Positions 7,023 to 14,696 of a stretch of 64,000 nucleotides of DNA are shown here, one piece after another. A model generated the notes under the pieces. It saw nothing but the letters and a program-made list of their open reading frames with translations. It had not been told where the DNA came from and made no database searches. The stretch is from NaphS2 sp964588535. Its GTDB lineage: Bacteria > Desulfobacterota > DSM-4660 > Desulfatiglandales > Desulfatiglandaceae. A program made the position numbers and the translations under genes. How positions within the stretch are numbered: position 1 is the first letter of the stretch; each line of letters starts with the position of its first letter. The DNA lies in contig CAZPQA010000005.1 in NCBI GenBank assembly GCA_964588535.1, forward strand, positions 1 through 64,000, read 5' to 3'.

Positions 7023-9164
7023 TCAGTTGTCGGTTGTAGGTGTTAGAGATTTCTTAAAGTGCTGGTTTGAAATTTTGAAATCAGCGTAGTCTTCTTTCCC
7101 GCTCTCGATGAATTCTCGTATGGCCATCATAGCGGCTTTTCTGCAAACCGATTCTATGTCAGAGCCCATGAGACCCTCTGTAGATTTGGCCAGAGATTCG
7201 AGATCAACGTTCGGTCCCAGGGGTTTATCTCTTGTGTGGACTTTGAATATCTCAAGCCTTGCCTTCTGGTCAGGGGCAGGAAGCTCTAAGTGAAAATCAA
7301 ACCTGCCGGCCCTGAGTAACGCCTGGTCGATAATGTCGAGCCGGTTGGTCGCTGCTAAAACAACGATCCCTTTCAGCTCCTCAATACCATCCAACTCAGT
7401 CAGAAACTGGCTGATGACCCTGTCGACTACGTGGGATGCGGCCTCCGAACCTCTCCTTGGCACCACACTGTCTATCTCATCGAAAAAAATGATGCAGGGA
7501 GATGCCTGCTTGGCTTTTTTAAATACCTCACGGACACCTTTCTCACTCTCACCAACCCACTTTGATAGTATTTCCGGGCCTTTCACCGAAATGAAGTTTA
7601 CCTCTGATTCTGAAGCCACTGCCTTGGCAAGCAACGTCTTTCCGGTACCGGGTGGACCATAAAGGAGTATCCCTTTGGAGGGACTTGTATTGGCATGCTC
7701 GAATAATTTGGCGTATTTCAAGGGCCACTCAATGGTCTCCATTAAAACCCTCTTTACTTCAGCAAGGCCTCCCACATCGTCCCAACCAACGTCCGGGATT
7801 TCAGTGAATACCTCCCTGATGGCAGAAGGTTCCACCTCTTTTAATGCTTCAGTGAAATCGTCCATGGTGACCTGAAGGTTCATCAAATCTTCATAGGGGA
7901 TCTCCTCAAGCTCAAAGTCGATATTGGGAAAAATCTTCCTGAGGGTTGTCATGGCTGCTTCACGGGAAAGGGCCTCGAGATCGGCCCCAACAAACCCATG
8001 GGTGATCTCTGAAAGACGAGCCAGTTCCACATCTTCCGCCAGAGGCATACCCCTTGTGTGTATATTGAGGATGTCTAAGCGTCCGTTTTTGTCCGGTATG
8101 CTGATCTGAATTTCACGGTCAAAACGGCCCGGCCTTCTGAGAGCCGGATCAAGGACATTGGGAATATTGGTGGCGCCTATCACAATGACCTGTCCCCTTG
8201 AAGAAAGCCCGTCCATCAGCGCCAGAAGCTGTGCCACCACTCGCTTCTCTACCTGCTTTTCGCCACCCATCTCCTCACGCTTCGGGGCAATGGCATCAAT
8301 CTCGTCTAAGAATATGATGCTTGGCGCATGCGCGGTGGCATCATCGAATATCTTCCTTACATTGGCCTCGCTCTGGCCGTAAAACTTGTTCATGATCTCG
8401 GGGCCGCTGATCTGCGCGAAATATGCGTCCGTTTCATTGGCGACGGCCCGGGCAATCAGGGTCTTGCCGCATCCTGGAGGGCCATGTAGAAGAACGCCCT
8501 TTGGCGGATCGATGCCCAGGCGTTCAAAGATCTGGGGGTATTTCAAAGGGAGTTCTATCATTTCACGGATGCGCCTGATTTCCTTGCCAAGACCCCCGAT
8601 ATCCTCATAGGCTATCCTGGTCCTGACCTCCCCGGGTTCCCCCTTCGCCTGGATCTTCATGACGGTCTTGGGGTGGATCATCACCACACCCGAAGGCTTG
8701 GTCGATACGACATTGAAGTCCTGGGTCCTGGTCCCGAAAAGCCTTGCCCTCACAATGTCCCCTTCCACCAGAGGAAGACCCTCCAACAGACTCCCGATGT
8801 AGCGGGCATCATGAGAACGCATCACGGTCAAAGGAGCAACGACAATGCTTTGAGCCGGGTTGAACTCCATCTTTTTGACGTCAACCTTTTCATCAATACC
8901 GGTCTTGGCATTATCCCGGGTGATACCGTCCAGTCGAATCAACCCTTTGCCGCGATCCTCCATATAGGCGGGAAGGACCTTGGCAACGGTTTCCCTCTTC
9001 CCCTGGATGGCAACGACATCCCCCACTTCAACACCTATCTTCCTGAAGTCAACAGGATCCAGCCGCACAATCCCCCGACCTACGTCCTTGGACCCGGCCT
9101 CGGCGACCTTCAAGGTGAGGGGTTTAGGCTTCTTTGCCTTTTGTGTCTTCTTGACAGAAGTCAT
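7023..9164 (-). CDS. CDC48/VAT-type double AAA ATPase
   Basis: The 713-residue protein has the full Cdc48 layout: an N-domain with a double-psi barrel (residues ~15-190), then D1 with Walker A GPPGCGKT at 228-235 and Walker B IIFLDEIDA near 283-291, then D2 with Walker A GPPGTGKT at 503-510 and IIFFDEIDS. Both domains keep the arginine finger region (RRPGRFD, RAGRFD). These ATPases unfold or extract proteins from complexes. Its place between two GvpL/F genes makes it a dedicated part of the gas-vesicle operon. The last residues (SLTPTTDN) are encoded in a spacer-like repeat sequence, so the C-terminus may have drifted. Confidence 0.93.
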   Translation of the reverse strand: MTSVKKTQKAKKPKPLTLKVAEAGSKDVGRGIVRLDPVDFRKIGVEVGDVVAIQGKRETVAKVLPAYMEDRGKGLIRLDGITRDNAKTGIDEKVDVKKMEFNPAQSIVVAPLTVMRSHDARYIGSLLEGLPLVEGDIVRARLFGTRTQDFNVVSTKPSGVVMIHPKTVMKIQAKGEPGEVRTRIAYEDIGGLGKEIRRIREMIELPLKYPQIFERLGIDPPKGVLLHGPPGCGKTLIARAVANETDAYFAQISGPEIMNKFYGQSEANVRKIFDDATAHAPSIIFLDEIDAIAPKREEMGGEKQVEKRVVAQLLALMDGLSSRGQVIVIGATNIPNVLDPALRRPGRFDREIQISIPDKNGRLDILNIHTRGMPLAEDVELARLSEITHGFVGADLEALSREAAMTTLRKIFPNIDFELEEIPYEDLMNLQVTMDDFTEALKEVEPSAIREVFTEIPDVGWDDVGGLAEVKRVLMETIEWPLKYAKLFEHANTSPSKGILLYGPPGTGKTLLAKAVASESEVNFISVKGPEILSKWVGESEKGVREVFKKAKQASPCIIFFDEIDSVVPRRGSEAASHVVDRVISQFLTELDGIEELKGIVVLAATNRLDIIDQALLRAGRFDFHLELPAPDQKARLEIFKVHTRDKPLGPNVDLESLAKSTEGLMGSDIESVCRKAAMMAIREFIESGKEDYADFKISNQHFKKSLTPTTDN

Positions 9165-9224
9165 AATTTTACCTTACACGTTGCGGGTTTCTGCCCGCTG
9201 ACCATTTCCCAATCATCAATCCGT

Positions 9225-9977
9225 TCACCATTTCACCACAATATTCACAAAGTTAAATGGGGGCACCGGGCCGACGTATTTGAATGTAGCCCGGTCATCA
9301 TATTCTTTGCCGAGATCTTCCACCAAGAAGTCAAACTCTTTCTCCCTCGTTCTGTCTATGAGGAAAGCTGCATTTAAAAACATGCCGTCCCCAAACACGT
9401 CATTTACCTTGACGTCAATGGCGCTCCGTTTGAACACCTTGACGACAGACCGGGTTTCATCAACCTTTTTGTTTTCAAGGGCATCTTTTACCGCCTTACC
9501 CAGAGTGATCTTGAGGGTATTGTCGCCTTTCCCGGATTTTTCCTGTGCCTTCTTCTTGAGCTTTCTGATCTCCTTGTTCCCTTCTCCTATCTCTTGAAAG
9601 ATCCGGCTCACATCTTTCCAGACTGCCTTCAGACCCATCTCCACCTTATTGTCCATATCTCTCAGGAGGCCCTTGAATTCCGAATGTCGTCTTCTCAGGA
9701 GGCTTCGAACCTCTTCGACGCTGGCCGCGATGGTACAGAATCTCACCGGAAGTACCGTATAATCTTTCATCACTTCTTCGATGACCTTTTCATGGGCTGT
9801 CATGTTTTCCCTATTGATCACGTACTTTGCCATGGGTGAACTGCTGATGACAGCGCTGATATCGTTGAACCCGATGGTTGAGACGATATCCCCGCGCTGA
9901 CCGATACCGATCGGTCCGAAATTCCGACCTCCGTTACTTTCAATAATACAGTAAACGTATTGTCCTTCTTTAGCCAT
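9225..9977 (-). CDS. gvpL/F: GvpL/F-family gas vesicle protein
   Basis: The 250-residue protein shows the GvpL/F landmarks GQYVYCIIESNGG, LPVRFCTIAAS and GPVPPFNFVNIVVKW. It is closest to the copy at 5160-5915 (shared YCIIE start, VVKW end and middle segment). It lies between gvpN and the CDC48-type gene. Having four GvpL/F paralogues in one operon suggests that they form hetero-oligomers or dock different partners; that is inference. Confidence 0.9.
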   Translation of the reverse strand: MAKEGQYVYCIIESNGGRNFGPIGIGQRGDIVSTIGFNDISAVISSSPMAKYVINRENMTAHEKVIEEVMKDYTVLPVRFCTIAASVEEVRSLLRRRHSEFKGLLRDMDNKVEMGLKAVWKDVSRIFQEIGEGNKEIRKLKKKAQEKSGKGDNTLKITLGKAVKDALENKKVDETRSVVKVFKRSAIDVKVNDVFGDGMFLNAAFLIDRTREKEFDFLVEDLGKEYDDRATFKYVGPVPPFNFVNIVVKW

Positions 9978-10011
9978 TGTCTCTCCAGTTTCTACCTATT
10001 ATTATTAGCCC

Positions 10012-10932
10012 TCAACATACCTGATTAATCGTATCCATTATTGCCTGTCTGACTTCGCCTTCGGGTTGCCCTTTGAACCCGTTTGAATCAAAGTTGAGGA
10101 CATCCAGGCATGCATCAACGAAATCGCTGTCATCCGCTTGGGGGGTGGAACCGGTTGTACTCAATACCTTGGCGATCATAATGCTTGCCCGGACACTGGG
10201 CTGAAGGCTATTTTCTCTCGTATCCCTGATAGAACGTACAAGATCCACCACTCTTGCGGTCTCAGCTTCAGGTAACCCTGATTTTTCCTCGACAATGGAA
10301 GCCTCGCTTTCCCGGTCGTAGTGCCGCAGCCTGATTGTTATCATGCGGTCTTTCAGGGCATCCTGCGCCTTGTGCACACCCGCATATTCCTCAGGATTGC
10401 TGGTAAAGATCGCTCGAAACTCCGGCGAGACTCGCAGATAACCATCTTCCCCCCGCGCCGCCGGGAGATCTAACATCTTTTCCTCCAATATGGGGAGGAG
10501 TACATTATTGGCTTCCGGTCTGGAACGGGTGAATTCGTCATAGATAAGCGTGTATCCATGTTTGCATGCCACGGTTACCCGGTTGTCCACCCATTCCGGA
10601 GAGACATTTTCCTCCGATTTCAGGACCGAATGGATAAAGTTATCCACCATTTTTTTCCTCCGGTAGCCGTACTGACCACCGATCAGGTCGGAGGTGCCGA
10701 ACTCATCGTCGCCGTGGATCAATATGACAGGCCGCCCGATCTGGGCCGCCAAATACATTCCCATGGTAGTCTTCCCAGTGCCTGCCGGTCCGCTGAGGTG
10801 GATGGGGAATCCCGCGTTCATGTAGGTCGCACCCCTCCTTAAGACCCCTTTGATGTAATCGGACTGAACGAATCCGGGCTGATCCTTATCAATGATAATA
10901 GGCGTTACTTCTGAGCTTCTTTCAGTTCCCAC
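10012..10932 (-). CDS. gvpN: gas vesicle protein GvpN, MoxR-type AAA ATPase (copy 1)
   Basis: The 306-residue protein has Walker A GPAGTGKT at 48-55, the GvpN segment LIHGDDEFGTSDLIGGQYGY, Walker B TLIYDEFTRSRPEANN and sensor 1 FTSNPEEYAGVHKAQDAL. GvpN is an AAA+ ATPase thought to help enlarge or assemble the vesicle shell. It is clearly paralogous to the protein at 13171-14088 but has diverged throughout. It follows the tandem GvpO-like gene with a short spacer, so it is probably part of the same transcript. Confidence 0.93.
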   Translation of the reverse strand: MGTERSSEVTPIIIDKDQPGFVQSDYIKGVLRRGATYMNAGFPIHLSGPAGTGKTTMGMYLAAQIGRPVILIHGDDEFGTSDLIGGQYGYRRKKMVDNFIHSVLKSEENVSPEWVDNRVTVACKHGYTLIYDEFTRSRPEANNVLLPILEEKMLDLPAARGEDGYLRVSPEFRAIFTSNPEEYAGVHKAQDALKDRMITIRLRHYDRESEASIVEEKSGLPEAETARVVDLVRSIRDTRENSLQPSVRASIMIAKVLSTTGSTPQADDSDFVDACLDVLNFDSNGFKGQPEGEVRQAIMDTINQVC

Positions 10933-10954
10933 CGCTATCCCCTTTCAAAGTTGG

Positions 10955-12139
10955 TCATTGCGTTAGTACGTCCTGCCCCTTTACACAACTTATGTTTTCA
11001 AATCCGTTATCTGCCTTGATCACATAGGTCATAATGGGAGTTCGGCCTCCGCGCTCTATGTTTCGAATCCGCATCTCTTCCCAGGGCTCCACTACAATTT
11101 TCCAGCCCTCATCCACCTCCGCTGATTTAACGATTCGACCCCCTTCCGCGATGGCATCTTCAAAGGTGTCCAGATCCTGGCGCGGCGAGTTCCTGAAATT
11201 TGACATTATATTCTTCAATATCAGCTCATTCCGGGTTTGCTCAAGAAACTCAGGGTTCCTGACCCTTTCATAGGAGGCGAGCATCAGATTATCATCAACG
11301 GTGGCCTCAAACACGGCGGGCGTCATTTCTCCGTTCTTCCGTCTCAGCCTCCGTTCTTCCCATGGCTCGATCAGAATTTGACACCCGTCTTCCTGCCAGG
11401 TTATGTTTATGAATTCCCCTGTATCCGTAAGGGCGGTCTCAAGGAGGGCCTCGGCAGTTTCCGGGGGCACAGGCTTGGAGGCTGTCAGGAGGGCCCGCCC
11501 AAAGGATCTGAGGGCCTCTTCTAAAACTTCCCTCAGCTCACTGGCCCTTTTCGCTTCCATCTCCTTCCTCTCTTTTTCTGCCTCCTTTTTCTGTCTGAAC
11601 TCTTCTGCATTTCGTTCAACAACAGACTTATCATCTTCTACGCTCCTACTACAGCCCAATGCCGCCGCCCACTCTCTTGCCATGATTTTGCGGGCTATAA
11701 GCGAAACCGAGGCAGGGTTCAAATTCTTAGGCTTCGTTTCAACCTTGCCCTGCTCTGATTCATATGGCTTCCAGTTAAATTCCCGGTTTGTCTCCGACTC
11801 TCTTTCAGAAGACCTGGATTCGCCCTCCGGACCAAATGCCCCGGGAATTGTCTTTGCAGCCACTTCATGGAAGACCGGCAATTCACCTCCGTTTTCTTCG
11901 TTTGATTCCGGGGTCCCTGTTTCGGGTTTTGCGGCCAGGACGTCGGCAGGTTTTTGCGAGGGGTCATCCGGGACCAATGGATATACAGGGTCCTGTTTCT
12001 CCACTTCTTCCTGCCGCCTCCATTCCCGGGCCTCAGACTCGAGTGCAGATGTGGCCGGTCGGCTCGCCGCAAGACCCAAGGCGCATGCCCGCTCCATTGC
12101 TGCCAGTTTGCCTATGGATATGGTATTTCTGTCTTCCAT
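10955..12139 (-). CDS. protein with two GvpO-like C-terminal repeats
   Basis: The C-terminal ~160 residues contain two similar units, EDGCQILIEPWEERRLRRKN and DEGWKIVVEPWEEMRIRNIE, each followed by a strand-rich stretch ending near ASYERV or ENISCV. They resemble the core of GvpO in this operon (EEGWMVTIEVIEKHSIPDGM). The N-terminal half is acidic, proline-rich and probably disordered, and contains another loose duplication: an MERACALGLAASR segment and an MAREWAAALGCSR segment, each followed by a charged helix ending in EAEK. I recognise no catalytic motif. The stop is 22 nt before gvpN copy 1. It could be an extended GvpO-type adaptor with two binding heads. Confidence 0.7.
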   Translation of the reverse strand: MEDRNTISIGKLAAMERACALGLAASRPATSALESEAREWRRQEEVEKQDPVYPLVPDDPSQKPADVLAAKPETGTPESNEENGGELPVFHEVAAKTIPGAFGPEGESRSSERESETNREFNWKPYESEQGKVETKPKNLNPASVSLIARKIMAREWAAALGCSRSVEDDKSVVERNAEEFRQKKEAEKERKEMEAKRASELREVLEEALRSFGRALLTASKPVPPETAEALLETALTDTGEFINITWQEDGCQILIEPWEERRLRRKNGEMTPAVFEATVDDNLMLASYERVRNPEFLEQTRNELILKNIMSNFRNSPRQDLDTFEDAIAEGGRIVKSAEVDEGWKIVVEPWEEMRIRNIERGGRTPIMTYVIKADNGFENISCVKGQDVLTQ

Positions 12140-12142
12140 TGA

Positions 12143-12529
12143 TCACCCTTTCGCTGTGACAACGCCTTTTCCCCGGCACGCGGTACAGGGGAGCTTGTTA
12201 TGGGGGTCTTTCCCCTTGCCCCGACACTTGGGACAGGGCTCAAGGGGCTCCTTCACGCTGACATGGCCTTTACCCCTGCATACGGTGCAGGTCAGATTGC
12301 TTCGGGGCTTCTCCTTTCCCGTTCCCCTGCAGTAGGCACATTCAATGGCCGGGGGCTGGACCGAAACATTACCGCTGCCGCCGCAAACAGAGCACCTCGA
12401 TCCCTTTGGTTTTTCCCCTTTGCCCGCGCAAAAAGCGCAATCAAGCTTATTGCTGTTGCTTGAGACCTTTATCACCTCGGGCGGTTTATCTGCGCTTTCC
12501 TTAGTGCCCGACGACCATTTCCATTCCAC
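12143..12529 (-). CDS. CxxCxGxG zinc protein
   Basis: This 128-residue protein is almost only a DnaJ-type zinc region with six motifs: CAFCAGKG, CSVCGGSG, CAYCRGTG, CTVCRGKG, CPKCRGKG and CTACRGKG. The start is a GTG at 12529, preceded by AGAGGA with 8 nt spacing. It is 3 nt upstream of the tandem GvpO-like gene. Motif order and spacing match the proteins at 2545 and 14189, so the three form a family within the operon. In DnaJ this region binds unfolded protein; the same role is inferred here. Confidence 0.8.
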   Translation of the reverse strand: MEWKWSSGTKESADKPPEVIKVSSNSNKLDCAFCAGKGEKPKGSRCSVCGGSGNVSVQPPAIECAYCRGTGKEKPRSNLTCTVCRGKGHVSVKEPLEPCPKCRGKGKDPHNKLPCTACRGKGVVTAKG

Positions 12530-12544
12530 AGGTTTAGTCCTCTC

Positions 12545-12868
12545 TTAATATTCTATGGTCATTGTTTTCACCATCTTCTTCGTTTCTGAAATTTTTGAAC
12601 GGCTCTGTTTTTCAGTTCTTAGATTGTAGTCTTTGGTTTCAGAGACGGTTTCCTGTAAATCCTGGAGTTCTTCGTCTATAAAAATGATATCTTTATCAAC
12701 CTGTTCCTTTTTCTTTTCAATGTTTTCCATTTCCTGTTCCAGCCGCGCTTTGTTTTTCTCCAGGATAAACATCTCTAAGAATTCCGACCCTCGCACCTTT
12801 GGTTTGGATCGGATCTTGGCCCTTAAAGCCGTCTTGATATCAGAGACCGTGCGCCTTTTACTGCCCAT
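12545..12868 (-). CDS. gvp-operon coiled-coil protein with conserved C-terminal tail
   Basis: The 107-residue protein begins GSKRRTVSDIKTALRAKI, followed by a charged heptad-rich coiled coil (ARLEQEMENIEKKKEQVDKD) and ends KKMVKTMTIEY. The end is shared with the AbrB-like protein at 3853-4287 (KRWKTVTMDY). I recall proteins of this kind in bacterial gvp clusters but cannot name it with certainty. The terminal motif could be a binding tag for a common partner. Confidence 0.65.
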   Translation of the reverse strand: MGSKRRTVSDIKTALRAKIRSKPKVRGSEFLEMFILEKNKARLEQEMENIEKKKEQVDKDIIFIDEELQDLQETVSETKDYNLRTEKQSRSKISETKKMVKTMTIEY

Positions 12869-12926
12869 AACATCTCCCTTAACTTAGAACAGGGCCAACT
12901 TGCTGATTTCCAAGAATAATACCCGC

Positions 12927-13097
12927 CTATCTTGCACTCTGCCGCTTGTGGATCACAACAAACGGAGCCCGATTAGGGCCTGACACTTTGATCTCCACCC
13001 TCTGGCCCTCTCTAAGACCCACCTCTCTCCTGATATTGTTCGGGATGGAAATCTTCCCATCCTCATCCACCTTTGAAAAACCTCTCATCAAAGCCAT
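12927..13097 (-). CDS. single AbrB/SpoVT-like domain protein (56 aa)
   Basis: Translating the minus strand from the ATG at 13097 gives a 56-residue protein: MALMRGFSKVDEDGKISIPN, then NIRREVGLREGQRVEIKVSG and a short end RAPFVVIHKR. This is the swapped-hairpin AbrB fold (VDEDGKISIP motif). A GGGGGT ribosome site precedes it. It is homologous to both halves of the protein at 3853-4287. It could be a transition-state-type regulator for the operon or a structural component. Confidence 0.75.
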   Translation of the reverse strand: MALMRGFSKVDEDGKISIPNNIRREVGLREGQRVEIKVSGPNRAPFVVIHKRQSAR

Positions 13098-13106
13098 TTG
13101 CTTACC

Positions 13107-13165
13107 CCCCTCTGGATTGATTATTGATTATTGAATATTGACGATTGAAAAACCCGCAACTCGCA
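13107..13165. repeat. degenerate short-repeat spacer
   Basis: The spacer between the AbrB-like gene and gvpN copy 2 contains TTGATTATTGATTATTGAAT followed by ATTGACGATTG and CCGCAACTCGCAACT, i.e. tandem 7-8 nt units. Similar spacers lie at 1438-1475, 7018-7050, 14620-14665, 16405-16470 and 62172-62216. No coding function is visible. Confidence 0.65.
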
Positions 13166-13170
13166 ACTAC

Positions 13171-14088
13171 TTAACAGTGCTTGTCAACCAATTCACCGAT
13201 CACTTCTTTGACCCTGTCCTGATTGGTCTTGCTTCCGATGCGGCTGGTCTCCGAGGCCAATATGTCCATACAGGTCTGTCTGAAAACCGGATCATTTTTG
13301 TCCACCGGGGACTTTCGGACCTTGAGGGTCTTGGCAATCATGACGGAGCCCCTTATGGTTGGGGCAAATTCATAGACGTCAGAATCCCTGAGGCCCCTGA
13401 CGACCTTTACGATCTTTGAGGCATCACCATTTTCCAGGCCAGATTTGGATTCGGTGATACGGATCTCTGTCTCTTCGTCAAAATGCTCGAGATCCATGGT
13501 GATCATGCGGTCTCGAAGGGCGTCCTGACTGCGGTGCACACCGGCGTATTCCTCCGGATTGCTGGTAAAGAGGGCCGTAAAGTCCGGGTCCACCCTCAGA
13601 TAGTTGCTGTCGCCCTCCCGTGCCGAAGGCAGGTCTAACATTTTCTCCTGAAGCACGGAGAGGAGCACATTATTGGCCTCCGGTCTTGAGCGGGTAAACT
13701 CATCATATATGAGTGTGAACCCGTACTTACAGGCAATTGTCAGACGGTTGTCCACCCACTTTTTTCTCATATCCTCCTCGGTCTTGAGCACCGAGTGGAT
13801 GAAATTATCCACCACCTTGCGTATTTTATATCCATATTCGCCGCCAACCAGGTCCGATGTGGAAAACTCCTCATCCCCGTGGATCATGACCACCGGTCTG
13901 CCGATCTGGCTGGCCACATGCATGGCCATGGTGGTCTTGCCCGTCCCGGAAATCCCCCGGAAATGGAGAGGAAAGCCCGCCGCCACATAGCCCAGGGCCC
14001 TCTCGGTAATATCTTTTACAAACGGGGTTTCAACAAAGTTGGGCAGGGAACGCGGTTCCAACACGGTCGTTATTTCATCTATCGACAT
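13171..14088 (-). CDS. gvpN: gas vesicle protein GvpN, MoxR-type AAA ATPase (copy 2)
   Basis: The 305-residue protein has Walker A GISGTGKT at 45-52, HGDEEFSTSDLVGGEYGY, Walker B TLIYDEFTRSRPEANN and FTSNPEEYAGVHRSQDAL. It is the nearer of the two gvpN copies to gvpA and has the usual GvpN length. Both copies keep all ATPase motifs, so both are probably active. A mixed hexamer or separate roles for shell growth and tip formation are possible. Confidence 0.93.
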   Translation of the reverse strand: MSIDEITTVLEPRSLPNFVETPFVKDITERALGYVAAGFPLHFRGISGTGKTTMAMHVASQIGRPVVMIHGDEEFSTSDLVGGEYGYKIRKVVDNFIHSVLKTEEDMRKKWVDNRLTIACKYGFTLIYDEFTRSRPEANNVLLSVLQEKMLDLPSAREGDSNYLRVDPDFTALFTSNPEEYAGVHRSQDALRDRMITMDLEHFDEETEIRITESKSGLENGDASKIVKVVRGLRDSDVYEFAPTIRGSVMIAKTLKVRKSPVDKNDPVFRQTCMDILASETSRIGSKTNQDRVKEVIGELVDKHC

Positions 14089-14188
14089 ATCATCCTCCTA
14101 AAATTAATAGATTCGGCAGGCGGCATAAAGGGCCCGGTGGGCCACAGGCAGATATGATTAATACCGCCTGCGGCGCACCGCATTCCGC

Positions 14189-14542
14189 CTACTTCTTAGT
14201 AATGACTCCCCCGCCTCTACATTTGAGACAGGGGAGGTAATCACCGGCAAGGACGCCCTTGCCCTTGCAGTCTGGGCACGTCTCAATCGGTTCCTTTACT
14301 CCCATTATTCCTTTTCCACCGCATACATCACACGTCAGTCGCTGGTCGCGGTGAACGCCGGTCCCTCCGCAAAAAATACAACGGATGGCAGGCGCAGGGA
14401 CAGACACCTCTTTACGACCACCACAAACCTGGCATACAGAGACCTTGGACAAGAGTCCAAACGGATCGACTCCCTCTCCCTTGCAAAAGGCACATGTGGC
14501 GATGACCTTTCCCCCTTCTCCTTTTATTACTTCGACGCTCAT
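14189..14542 (-). CDS. CxxCxGxG zinc protein
   Basis: The 117-residue protein has six cysteine pairs in DnaJ-like spacing (CAFCKGEG, CQVCGGRK, CIFCGGTG, CDVCGGKG, CPDCKGKG, CLKCRGGG). The second motif has lost the last glycine. It is a relative of the proteins at 12143 and 2545 but has only a short N-terminus (MSVEVIKGEGGKVIA). It lies between the repeat coiled-coil gene and gvpN copy 2. Confidence 0.8.
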   Translation of the reverse strand: MSVEVIKGEGGKVIATCAFCKGEGVDPFGLLSKVSVCQVCGGRKEVSVPAPAIRCIFCGGTGVHRDQRLTCDVCGGKGIMGVKEPIETCPDCKGKGVLAGDYLPCLKCRGGGVITKK

Positions 14543-14696
14543 TTTATTTGCCTCCCTTATTTGACTACCGTTATGAGTGAAAAGCGCTGCTTTTTAACGG
14601 TTGGAAACTGGACATAAGACAAATTGAAGATTGAGCGTTTCTGGACATACTCTTCAATATTCAATCAGGTTGCCCGGTCTCCATGGCCGCACCTCT

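Noticed and set aside
13107..13165. CRISPR array
   Set aside because: The tandem units are 7-8 nt long without regular spacers; no cas gene is in the window.
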